A DNA stretch of 9,408 nucleotides from an uncultured Ruminococcus sp. (GTDB lineage Bacteria > Bacillota > Clostridia > Oscillospirales > Ruminococcaceae), in contig CAMNAY010000051.1 in the NCBI GenBank assembly GCA_946531975.1, forward strand, positions 1 to 9,408, in the 5' to 3' direction. Positions within the stretch are counted from its first letter, which is position 1; each line of letters opens with the position of its first letter. Shown in pieces: positions 1 to 5,698 of the stretch. Position numbers and translations under genes: made by a program. The notes under the pieces are model-generated. The model made no database searches and was not told the DNA's origin. It worked only from the letters and a program-made list of their open reading frames with translations.

Positions 1-333
1 GAGCGTACCGAGGAAAGAGAGGTTCATTTCCTCCTGCTTCAGCTCTGATTTGACCAGCTCAAACAGGCGGGTCTGTGCGCCGTCTTCAGAATACGCATGC
101 TCCCGGAAGGGCAGCTCAGTGCTTTGCTTTCCGAGGTTGACATTCAGCACCTTTTTGATCGTGTCGTACAGGATCTGACTGTCTGCGGTCGGGATGCGGG
201 AAGCTTCCCGCAGGCAGACGCCGCGAACGGTGCGCTGGCTGTCCACAAAAGCAGTCAGGACGCGCTCCAATGTGAAGTATCTTGCTTCCGGATTAAAGTG
301 ATTCCGGATCTCGCTGAGTTCCTTGCGATTCAT
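1..333 (-). CDS. DUF4317 family protein, N-terminal 111 residues (partial)
   Basis: The reading frame starts with ATG at 333 and is still open at the left window edge, so only the first 111 residues are present. The translation begins MNRKELSEIRNHFNPE and contains FTLERVLTAFVDSQRT, then KKVLNVNLGKQSTELPF and RLFELVKSELKQEEM. This layout (a short helical start, a strand with a short acidic turn, then a helix ending in KS.LKQEE) matches my memory of the DUF4317 family, which is widespread in Clostridia and has no established function. The start is supported by AAAGGAGA at 341-348, seven bases upstream of the ATG. No signal peptide or membrane segment is visible in this part. An intrinsic terminator (362-391) lies just upstream, so transcription must come from readthrough or from a promoter I could not identify. 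Family assignment is from recollection of the pattern; function unknown. Confidence 0.8.
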   Translation of the reverse strand, partial: MNRKELSEIRNHFNPEARYFTLERVLTAFVDSQRTVRGVCLREASRIPTADSQILYDTIKKVLNVNLGKQSTELPFREHAYSEDGAQTRLFELVKSELKQEEMNLSFLGTL

Positions 334-361
334 CGGGTTGTCTCCTTTTTCTGGATTTGAG

Positions 362-391
362 AGAAAAACGCCGCCGACCCCAGCCGACGGC
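362..391 (-). terminator. Intrinsic terminator after the DUF1858 gene
   Basis: Read on the minus strand, a 9-bp stem GCCGTCGGC/GTCGGCGGC (383-391 with 370-378, two G-U pairs) closes a TGGG loop and is followed by GTTTTTCTC. It begins 8 bases after the stop codon of the DUF1858 gene and ends only about 14 bases before the ribosome binding site of the DUF4317 gene. Confidence 0.8.
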
Positions 392-399
392 ATTTTGTA

Positions 400-597
400 T
401 TATTTTGCCATGTGCGCGTTAAGCTTCTCAACAAGCTCGTCCGCACTGACGCCATGCACAGCGCATGCTTCCTCCAGCGACTCGCCGCGGGATGCCGGGC
501 AGCCGAGGCAATGCATGCCCATTTCGAGGAAGTAGGGCGCGGTAGACGGATCTGCGTCGAGAATATCACCGATCACAGTATTCTTTGTAATTTCCAT
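400..597 (-). CDS. DUF1858 domain protein (hybrid-cluster-protein-associated redox disulfide type)
   Basis: This 65-residue protein is a single DUF1858 domain. The N-terminal part (MEITKNTVIGDILDADPSTA) is the usual strand-helix entry of the domain; the middle reads FLEMGMHCLGCPASRGES, with a CxxC pair at Cys30 and Cys33, followed by SLEEACAVHGVSADELVEKLN. The CLGCP..RGESLEEAC block is characteristic of the small 'redox disulfide' subfamily often found with hybrid cluster protein or other anaerobic redox enzymes. The CxxC pair suggests a redox-active disulfide or metal-binding role, but no partner gene is in the window. The length is normal for the stand-alone form. ATG at 597 is preceded by GAAAGGAG at 606-613 with 8 bases spacing. 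A competing overlapping frame of similar length lacks any family signature and was not accepted. Likely cytoplasmic; there is no signal sequence. Confidence 0.9.
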   Translation of the reverse strand: MEITKNTVIGDILDADPSTAPYFLEMGMHCLGCPASRGESLEEACAVHGVSADELVEKLNAHMAK

Positions 598-615
598 GGT
601 ACAAACTCCTTTCGG

Positions 616-647
616 ACATAAAAGAGGGCGCAGCCAAAGCCGCGCCC
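616..647 (-). terminator. Intrinsic terminator after the zinc-ribbon gene
   Basis: On the minus strand a 9-bp stem GGGCGCGGC/GCTGCGCCC (639-647 with 626-634, one G-U pair) with a TTTG loop is followed by TCTTTTATG, a somewhat broken T-tract. It sits between the stop codon of the zinc-ribbon gene (661) and the ribosome binding site of the DUF1858 gene (606-613). Confidence 0.75.
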
Positions 648-660
648 ATGTAAACCGGAA

Positions 661-939
661 TTACTGCTCGCTCTTCATCTGAGCATAGCACTCGCTGCAA
701 TAAACAGGGCGATCCTCACGCGGGCGGAACGGCACCTGAGCCTCACGGCCGCACTTTGCGCAAGTTGCAGTGAAGTACTCGCGGTCGGTCTTACCGGCGT
801 TCTTGCGAGCGTCGCGGCATGCCTTGCACTTCTTCGGGTCATTTGCAAAACCCTTCTCAGCGTAGAACTCCTGCTCACCGGCGGTGAATACGAACTCCTG
901 TCCGCACTCATTGCATACTAAGGTTCTGTCTTCGTACAT
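661..939 (-). CDS. Small protein with two zinc-ribbon modules (CxxC-x17-CxxC type)
   Basis: The 92-residue product carries eight cysteines in four CxxC pairs. The first set is Cys9/Cys12 (LVCNECGQEF) with Cys38/Cys41 (KKCKACRD). The second is Cys60/Cys63 (ATCAKCGRE) with Cys81/Cys84 (VYCSECYAQM), which fits the CxxC-x17-CxxC spacing named for a small clostridial zinc-binding domain. The first set resembles the probable zinc-ribbon domain at the N-terminus of many small Firmicute proteins (FTAGEQEFYAEKGF between the pairs is typical). Two structural zinc sites are therefore expected. The biological role of the family is not known to me; nucleic-acid or protein binding is possible. ATG at 939 follows CGAGGAAAA at 945-953. 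A terminator follows the gene. No promoter could be recognised upstream. Confidence 0.9.
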   Translation of the reverse strand: MYEDRTLVCNECGQEFVFTAGEQEFYAEKGFANDPKKCKACRDARKNAGKTDREYFTATCAKCGREAQVPFRPREDRPVYCSECYAQMKSEQ

Positions 940-940
940 G

Positions 941-1183
941 TGGATTTTCCTCGATTCTTGAAATTTGGACCTCGACGGATTTGCGCCATCACTGTTGCAT
1001 CATGATCGCCTGCGGGCGCACAGCCCTGAAGCGAAAGCGGTTAGCAGGTGAAAAGTTCGCACGCGCTGGAAGAAATGCTGCCGGGTCATTGATAAGTGTT
1101 CAGAAGGGATACCCGCCCTCTGTTCGGGACAGCCAAAGTCGGGCTGCGCGGGCTGCACACGGTTCCGCATGATACAGCCGCCG
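941..1183. other. 244-nt intergenic stretch between the sigma factor and zinc-ribbon genes
   Basis: This stretch lies between the sigma-factor stop codon (1184) and the zinc-ribbon ribosome binding site. It should contain the end of the sigma-factor transcript and the promoter of the zinc-ribbon gene, but I find neither a convincing stem with T-tract nor a -35/-10 pair. It holds a short stem (CAGCC/GGCTG, 1130-1146 region), a tandem GGCTGCGCG/GGCTGC pair near 1142-1156, and an open 56-codon frame on the minus strand (1170 to 1000) without a ribosome binding site or recognisable family. Base composition resembles coding DNA rather than the AT-rich intergenic DNA elsewhere in the window. Confidence 0.4.
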
Positions 1184-1792
1184 TCAAAGCTCAGCTTGGC
1201 TCCGGACGGCACGGAGCTTGCGTCTTGCACGCTGCATGGCGTTGCTGACGCTTTTTTCGGAGATTTGCAGCCGATCCGCGATTTCCCGATAGGAAAACCC
1301 GCCTGCCGCTTCCGAGAGAACCTCCCACTCCTGTCGGCTCAGGACTGTTTTCAGCGATGCATAAAGTTCGTTGACACGTTCTTTTTGCAGATACACCTGT
1401 TCAGGTGATTCGCTGCCGTCCGAGAGTTTATCACAGAGCGCATCATCCGGATCATCGAGTGAGCTGCCGGAAAACCGGTGCAGACTGAGATCCTTTCTGG
1501 ACGCGTTTCGGATGCGGTTCCGGATACAACGGAACGCATAGGTGCGGAAGCTGGCGCCATGCTCACCGAAATTCTGCTGATACGAATTTGCGGCGGCAAG
1601 GAGTCCGAGCAGTCCCTCCTGCGCATAATCCTCTGCATCCGCAGCATTTGCGGCGCAGGAATTCGCGAGCCGAACAACCATTGTACGGCAGCGGTCGAGG
1701 AGGATGCCGAACGCCTGCGGCTGCTCATGCAGCACAGCGACAAGCGCCTCGTCCGACATGGCAGAGAGCGTCTCATCAGAAAGCAAATTCAT
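1184..1792 (-). CDS. Sigma-70 family RNA polymerase sigma factor, Spo0H/SigH-like
   Basis: The 202-residue protein has the two-domain layout of a small sigma factor: region 2 at about residues 25-96 (AEDYAQEGLLGLLAAANSYQ, then SFRTYAFRCIRNRIRNA, the -10 recognition segment) and region 4 at about 140-195 with a helix-turn-helix FSYREIADRLQISEKSVSNA. The linker SLDDPDD...SPEQ and the tail QRARRKLRAV are close to the Spo0H (SigH) pattern, which controls entry into stationary phase and sporulation in Bacillus and its relatives; I infer similarity, not orthology. ATG at 1792 is chosen because GGAGGAGG lies at 1800-1807 with seven to eight bases spacing; a longer frame starting at 1831 would place this site inside the coding region. 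The gene is monocistronic by appearance, with a near-consensus promoter upstream and no anti-sigma gene beside it. Confidence 0.9.
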   Translation of the reverse strand: MNLLSDETLSAMSDEALVAVLHEQPQAFGILLDRCRTMVVRLANSCAANAADAEDYAQEGLLGLLAAANSYQQNFGEHGASFRTYAFRCIRNRIRNASRKDLSLHRFSGSSLDDPDDALCDKLSDGSESPEQVYLQKERVNELYASLKTVLSRQEWEVLSEAAGGFSYREIADRLQISEKSVSNAMQRARRKLRAVRSQAEL

Positions 1793-1893
1793 CCTGAAAC
1801 CTCCTCCGCGGGACAAGACCAAACGCTGCACAGACGCACCGTTTCAATCGTTCAAGACGCAGAACCGTCAAAAACGAAATGATAACCTATTAT

Positions 1894-1922
1894 AATATAT
1901 ACGAAAATAGTCCGTTTGTCAA
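1894..1922 (-). promoter_or_regulatory. Sigma-A-type promoter of the sigma-factor gene
   Basis: On the minus strand a perfect -35 box TTGACA (1917-1922) is followed after 17 bases by TATATT (1894-1899), with overlapping TATTAT and TATAAT alternatives just downstream. The surrounding DNA is AT-rich. The expected start of transcription near 1887 gives a leader of about 95 nt before the ATG at 1792. Confidence 0.8.
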
Positions 1923-1987
1923 GCAATTTATGAGAAAACGGCAAATTTCACAGCTTTCAACACAAATTCCTCAGCACAACAAACAAA

Positions 1988-2554
1988 TTATTTCGCATCA
2001 AACGCAGCCCTGCCGTCACGGAACAGATTTCCGCCGTGCGAATCTATCGCAACGAGCAGCGGAAATTCCGAGATGGTCAGACGCTTGACAGACTCACAGC
2101 CAAGCTCCGGATACGCAATGACCTCACAGGATGTGATGTGGGCGGCGGCAAGTGCGCCTGCTCCGCCGACAGCACAGAAGTACACCGCAGAATTCCGGCG
2201 GATTGCTTCACAGACTGCCTCATTCCGCTCGCCCTTGCCGATCATGGCGATCAAGCCTTCGTCAAGGAGCAGCGGTGCATAGGGATCCATTCTGCCGGAT
2301 GTCGTCGGACCGCAGGCACCGATCGGGCGTCCGGGAGGAGCGGCGGTCGGACCGGCATAGTAAATGACAGCGTCACGGAGGGGGAACGGAAGTGCATCCG
2401 TGCCCTGCTCCCGCATCACGGCGGTGAGCCGCTTGTGCGCGGCGTCGCGGGATGTGTAGACGGTTCCGGAGAGGATCACGCGGTCGCCGGCGTGCAGGGC
2501 TTTGCGCTCCCGCACGATTTCCGGCAGATCGGTCACATTTAATGTATAGTTCAT
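1988..2554 (-). CDS. Fumarate hydratase class I beta subunit (Fe-S hydro-lyase C-terminal domain)
   Basis: The 188-residue protein corresponds to the beta chain of two-subunit class I fumarases and L(+)-tartrate dehydratases (the FumA C-terminal/TtdB family). Seen motifs: GDRVILSGTVYTSRDAAHKR (residues 23-42), the substrate-loop block GPTTSGRMDPY (82-92), GMIGKG-like MIGKG (104-108), VGGAGALAA (129-137) and a C-terminal IDSHGGNLF. In known enzymes the alpha chain binds the [4Fe-4S] cluster and the beta chain completes the active site for reversible hydration of fumarate to malate. No alpha subunit lies next to it here, so the substrate (fumarate versus tartrate or another 2-hydroxy acid) cannot be fixed. 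ATG at 2554 is 6 nt after the stop of the DivIVA-like gene; only a weak GGAA is found about 10 bases upstream, suggesting translational coupling. Length is normal for the subunit. Confidence 0.9.
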   Translation of the reverse strand: MNYTLNVTDLPEIVRERKALHAGDRVILSGTVYTSRDAAHKRLTAVMREQGTDALPFPLRDAVIYYAGPTAAPPGRPIGACGPTTSGRMDPYAPLLLDEGLIAMIGKGERNEAVCEAIRRNSAVYFCAVGGAGALAAAHITSCEVIAYPELGCESVKRLTISEFPLLVAIDSHGGNLFRDGRAAFDAK

Positions 2555-2560
2555 CGACGA

Positions 2561-4039
2561 TCAGTTCCAGCTGCTGTTGCTGTCTCCTGCGCTCTCGGCA
2601 AGGTCGTCGAAATTGAACTCGCCCTTATTCACCTTGCTGAAGGACTTGTTTGCCACTTCATCAAAGCTCTCGAAGCTCGGCAGATCATCGTCATCGTTGA
2701 CAGTATTGCGTGCCTCTGCGATGACATTCTTCGCTTCATTCAGACGGCTGCCTGCCTGACCGGACAGGTTCTCCAGCACGAGCGAGATCTCATTGAACTT
2801 CTTGGAAACGCTGTCGATTTCAGAACGCAGCAGTGCGCGGACTGTTCTCGCGGTTTCGGTTGTGGTCTTGGTTCTCTTTTCTGCATCTGCGAGCGACTCA
2901 CGGACGGACTCCTCTGCATCAGCGACCGTCTTGATCGCCTGTGCATCGGCATCGTTCAGCTTCTTCTCAGCTTCTGCATTTGCATTGGTAATGGTCTCAT
3001 CAGCCTGCTTGTTTGCATCGGCGATGGTCTGCTCTGCCTGCTGATTTGCAGCGGAAACAGTCTCCTCAGCCTTTGCATTTGCCTCAGCGATGATCGTATC
3101 AGCCTGCGCCTTTGCATCCTTCACGCGCTTGTCGGCTTCTTTTCTCGCCTCGGAAGCAACCTTCTTTGCGGTCATCTGCGCTTCCATGAACAGTGCGCTC
3201 ATATCGAAGCTGGAATCGGAGCCGTTCTCCTTCAGGTCAGCGACCTGCTGCTGGAGATTCTCGATCTCGCGATCCTTATCAGCGAGAGAATTGTTCTGCT
3301 CAGCGATCAGTGCTTCATACTCAGCGAGTTTCTGGAGATCGGTCTCATTGGACAGACCCGCCTGCTCCTCGATCATCGCATTCTTTGCATCCAGCTCTGC
3401 GCGGAGTGCAGCGACTTCAGCTTCGCTGTCAGACACCTTTGCCTCAGCAGTTCTGGCACGTTCTTCGAGCTCAGTAATCTTTGCAGTGATCTCCTCATTG
3501 TTGCCGGTTGCGGACAGTGCCTGTGCGGAGAGGTTTGCGAGGTCTCCGCGGAGAGACTCATTGTCCTCATTCAGCGTGGTCAGGCGGCTTTCCAGCTCGG
3601 TAATCTTATTGTTCAGTTCTGTTTTTTCTTCACGCTCAAGCTCAAGCTCTGCCTGTGCAGATGCCAGATCAGCCTGTGCGTCAGTCGCGGTCTGTTTTGC
3701 AGATTCCAGCTCATTGCGCAGTTCAGACAGATCGCCGCCGACTGCGCCGCCCTCTCCGTCAACCTCAATGACCGGACGGTTCTTCAATTCATCCTGTGCA
3801 GCGCGCAGCTGATTCTTTGTCGTGCCCAGTTCACCGCGCAGACGGCTCAGTTCAGCCTCGAATTCAGCTTCCTTTGCATCGCTGAGTCCTCCGCCGCTTT
3901 CCATCTGCTTTTTCAGCTTATCCACTTCTTCCTGAAGCAGATAGTTTTTGGAATTGAGTTCATCGACATAGTTCAAGACGTCTTCTTTGACAAATCCGCC
4001 ACCGATTTTAGTGGTTCTCAAAACATTAGGCTCAGCCAT
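2561..4039 (-). CDS. DivIVA-like long coiled-coil protein
   Basis: The 492-residue product starts MAEPNVLRTTKIGGGFVKED and continues VLNYVDELNSKNYLLQEEVD, the short N-terminal DivIVA-type module that in DivIVA/GpsB proteins binds curved membrane. It is followed by a low-complexity acidic linker (about 91-103), long heptad coiled coils (about 104-270), a hendecad section (about 290-388), a further helix, and an acidic tail with NDDDDLPSFESFDEV (448-462) and KGEFNFDDLAES. There is no signal peptide or membrane segment. A role in cell division or polar organisation is inferred from the DivIVA-like start and from its position directly after ftsZ. ATG at 4039 is chosen because the conserved start follows it and TTGGAG lies 6 bases upstream, with GGAGG further up. 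The frame is open as far as a TTG at 4180, giving a possible 539-residue form. It is followed closely by the fumarase beta gene. Confidence 0.8.
   Translation of the reverse strand: MAEPNVLRTTKIGGGFVKEDVLNYVDELNSKNYLLQEEVDKLKKQMESGGGLSDAKEAEFEAELSRLRGELGTTKNQLRAAQDELKNRPVIEVDGEGGAVGGDLSELRNELESAKQTATDAQADLASAQAELELEREEKTELNNKITELESRLTTLNEDNESLRGDLANLSAQALSATGNNEEITAKITELEERARTAEAKVSDSEAEVAALRAELDAKNAMIEEQAGLSNETDLQKLAEYEALIAEQNNSLADKDREIENLQQQVADLKENGSDSSFDMSALFMEAQMTAKKVASEARKEADKRVKDAKAQADTIIAEANAKAEETVSAANQQAEQTIADANKQADETITNANAEAEKKLNDADAQAIKTVADAEESVRESLADAEKRTKTTTETARTVRALLRSEIDSVSKKFNEISLVLENLSGQAGSRLNEAKNVIAEARNTVNDDDDLPSFESFDEVANKSFSKVNKGEFNFDDLAESAGDSNSSWN
2876..3139 (-). repeat. 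Eight consecutive 11-residue (33-bp) repeats in the DivIVA-like gene
   Basis: Residues 301-388 divide without gaps into eight 11-residue units, for example KAEETVSAANQ, QAEQTIADANK, QADETITNANA and EAEKKLNDADA. The shared pattern is x-A-E/D-x-T/x-I/V/L-x-x-A-x-x. A ninth, weaker unit (TAKKVASEARK, 290-300) precedes them. An 11-residue period gives a nearly straight or slightly right-handed coiled coil, unlike the heptad sections before it. Confidence 0.8.
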
Positions 4040-4200
4040 ATAACGCTCCAATCCTCCGCAGAAAAAATGAATCATTGCTGGTAACACGAGAGCCGGTGCA
4101 AACCGGCAGCATCCCGGCAGACGAGTGACAGCTTTCAGCCGTTCGCGGACAACGGGTTCAGCCATACAGACATCCGGCAAAGGGACTCCCTCATACTCAC
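4040..4200 (-). promoter_or_regulatory. Long 5' leader of the DivIVA-like gene
   Basis: The likely transcript start near 4200 leaves about 160 nt before the preferred ATG at 4039. The leader holds a perfect hairpin GCCGGT-TTGC-ACCGGC (about 4093-4108), an in-frame TTG at 4180 preceded by GGGAG with 5-base spacing, and an internal in-frame ATGGCTGAACCC that resembles the real gene start ATGGCTGAGCCT. I do not recognise a known riboswitch class. A regulatory role is an inference. Confidence 0.4.
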
Positions 4201-4207
4201 ATATTAT

Positions 4208-4236
4208 ATGATAACATATTTTTTCGTTTTTTTCAA
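4208..4236 (-). promoter_or_regulatory. Sigma-A-type promoter of the DivIVA-like/fumarase-beta unit
   Basis: On the minus strand TTGAAA (4231-4236) and TATCAT (4208-4213) are separated by 17 bases, with an overlapping downstream TATAAT. An A-rich spacer and AT-rich flanks add support. It lies downstream of the ftsZ terminator, so this unit is transcribed independently of the dcw genes. Confidence 0.7.
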
Positions 4237-4312
4237 TGCACCGAGTGTAGAATTATTGGCTTGATTTTCGTGCATTTTCACTATATAATTTCGATGATTT
4301 CCAGAACAATAG

Positions 4313-4352
4313 ACAAAAATACAGCAGGATGTCACATTTTGACACCCTGCTG
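4313..4352 (-). terminator. Strong intrinsic terminator after ftsZ
   Basis: On the minus strand a 13-bp stem CAGCAGGGTGTCA/TGACATCCTGCTG (4340-4352 with 4322-4334, one G-U pair) with a 5-base loop is followed by TATTTTTGTCT. It starts 19 bases after the ftsZ stop codon and ends the dcw transcript. Confidence 0.92.
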
Positions 4353-4370
4353 CGTGTGATATTCGATTGC

Positions 4371-5525
4371 TTATTTCTTGTCGAGAATCTTGAAGATTTC
4401 GGACAGATCATCGTCATCGTCCAGACGCGGAATTGCGGACTGCTGACGCTGCTGCGCAGGCTTTTTCTGCTGCTCAACCGGAACGAATCCCTCAACACCG
4501 GCGTTCTTGACCGGAACAGCCGTGGGCTTCTCGACCGGAATGTCGTCGATCTTGTTCTCGCTGCCCGGCTCGTCATAGCCTGCCGCGATGACCGTGATGA
4601 CCATTTCGTCATTCATGTCTTCGATGAACGCAGTACCGAGGATGACCTCAACGCCGGGAGCGGCAGTCTCGGTGATCTTCTGTGTTGCAGCATCGACTTC
4701 AGAGGACAGAACATCCTCGCTCATTGCGATATTGATGAGCAGACGCTTTGCACCGGTGATCGAGGTCTCAAGCAGCGGGCTGGAGATCACAGCAGAAGCT
4801 GCCTCATCCGCCTTGTTCTTGCCGGAGCCGTGACCGATCGCCATATGTGCATAACCTGCACCCTTCATGATGGTGGAGACATCGGCGAAGTCGAGATTGA
4901 TATAGCCGTCCTCAACGATGAGGTCGGAGATCGACTGCACGCCGGTCCTGAGGATGTCGTCCGCCATTGCGAAGCTCTGACGCATGGTCAGGGGCTTGTC
5001 CACGCCGACGAGCAGGCGCTCGTTCGGAATGATGACCAGCGAATCGACATATTTCTTCAGTGTTTCGATGCCGCGCTCAGCCTGTGCCATTTTCTGTTCG
5101 CGCTCAAAAGCAAACGGCTTGGTCACGACCGCGACCGTCAGGATGCCGAGCTCCTGTGCGATCTGTGCAACAACCGGAGCCGCACCGGTACCGGTACCGC
5201 CGCCCATACCGGCGGTAATGAAGATCATGTCAGCACCCTTCAGTGCATTGCTGATCTCATCGCGGTTCTCCTCAGCAGACTGTCTGCCGACTTCCGGACG
5301 GTTGCCGGCGCCGCGTCCCTTGGTGAGCTTTGCGCCGATCTGGATACGGGTCGGAGCCTTGGAATTGAGCAGTGCCTTTGCATCGGTGTTCACTGCGATA
5401 TACTCAATGTTTTTCACATCTGCCTGCACCATGCAGTCCAGCGCATTGCCGCCGCCGCCGCCGACGCCGACGACCTTAATATTCACCTGCGGATCAAATG
5501 AATCTTCATAAACAAAATCAGTCAT
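4371..5525 (-). CDS. ftsZ: Cell division protein FtsZ
   Basis: FtsZ is the tubulin-like GTPase that polymerises at mid-cell and recruits the divisome. The 384-residue product has the full set of motifs: GVGGGGGNAL (20-29) for GTP binding, the tubulin signature GGGTGTG (108-114), and the T7 loop NLDFAD (210-215) whose Asp residues drive GTP hydrolysis in the neighbouring subunit. The globular core ends near residue 316 and is followed by a short linker. The tail ends IPRLDDDDDLSEIFKILDKK, which does not match the usual (D/E)IPxFLR C-terminal peptide. ATG at 5525 is preferred because GGAGG (5533-5537) sits 7 bases upstream; the TTG just before it (5528) would extend the protein by one residue. 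It is the last gene of the dcw block, has its own promoter and ends in a strong terminator. No ftsA is present next to it. Confidence 0.98.
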   Translation of the reverse strand: MTDFVYEDSFDPQVNIKVVGVGGGGGNALDCMVQADVKNIEYIAVNTDAKALLNSKAPTRIQIGAKLTKGRGAGNRPEVGRQSAEENRDEISNALKGADMIFITAGMGGGTGTGAAPVVAQIAQELGILTVAVVTKPFAFEREQKMAQAERGIETLKKYVDSLVIIPNERLLVGVDKPLTMRQSFAMADDILRTGVQSISDLIVEDGYINLDFADVSTIMKGAGYAHMAIGHGSGKNKADEAASAVISSPLLETSITGAKRLLINIAMSEDVLSSEVDAATQKITETAAPGVEVILGTAFIEDMNDEMVITVIAAGYDEPGSENKIDDIPVEKPTAVPVKNAGVEGFVPVEQQKKPAQQRQQSAIPRLDDDDDLSEIFKILDKK

Positions 5526-5590
5526 CAAAGTTCCTCCATTCGGACAGCCCGGTGTATCGGACGACGGAGCCGCCTAAAAACATATAATTT

Positions 5591-5619
5591 ATTGTAACAC
5601 AGTTTTTTTGTGATTGCAA
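5591..5619 (-). promoter_or_regulatory. Sigma-A-type promoter of ftsZ
   Basis: On the minus strand TTGCAA (5614-5619) and TACAAT (5591-5596) are separated by exactly 17 bases within AT-rich DNA. The predicted start near 5584 gives a leader of about 58 nt. No clear terminator lies between ftsQ and this promoter, so ftsZ can be read both from upstream and from here. Confidence 0.8.
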
Positions 5620-5698
5620 GTCTATTTTCGCTTTTTGTTTTATTTCACAATTCGCAGCGAATAATTCGACACGCTTTTATGCACATTTCGCCGTATTT

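Noticed and set aside
1000..1170. Minus-strand 56-codon frame between the sigma factor and the zinc-ribbon gene (MRNRVQPAQPDFGCPEQ...)
   Set aside because: No ribosome binding site, no recognisable family, and composition consistent with chance in GC-rich spacer DNA. Kept only as part of the intergenic description.
1925..1987. Possible terminator after the fumarase beta gene (GGAATTTGTG...GAAATTTGCC followed by GTTTTCTC)
   Set aside because: The stem is AT-rich, needs bulges and mismatches, and is not convincing without a folding calculation.
3090..3812. Long plus-strand frame (240 codons, Ser/Ala-rich) opposite the DivIVA-like gene
   Set aside because: It is the complement of the repetitive Ala/Glu/Asp-rich coiled-coil coding sequence; its low-complexity Ser/Ala content and lack of a ribosome binding site mark it as a shadow.
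4075..4150. Possible riboswitch in the leader of the DivIVA-like gene
   Set aside because: I compared it by eye with cobalamin, SAM, THF, fluoride and T-box signatures and found none of the conserved cores; only a simple hairpin is supported.
4329..5501. Plus-strand frame of 390 codons opposite ftsZ
   Set aside because: The minus strand clearly encodes FtsZ with all motifs; the opposite frame shows no domain and begins inside the ftsZ terminator.
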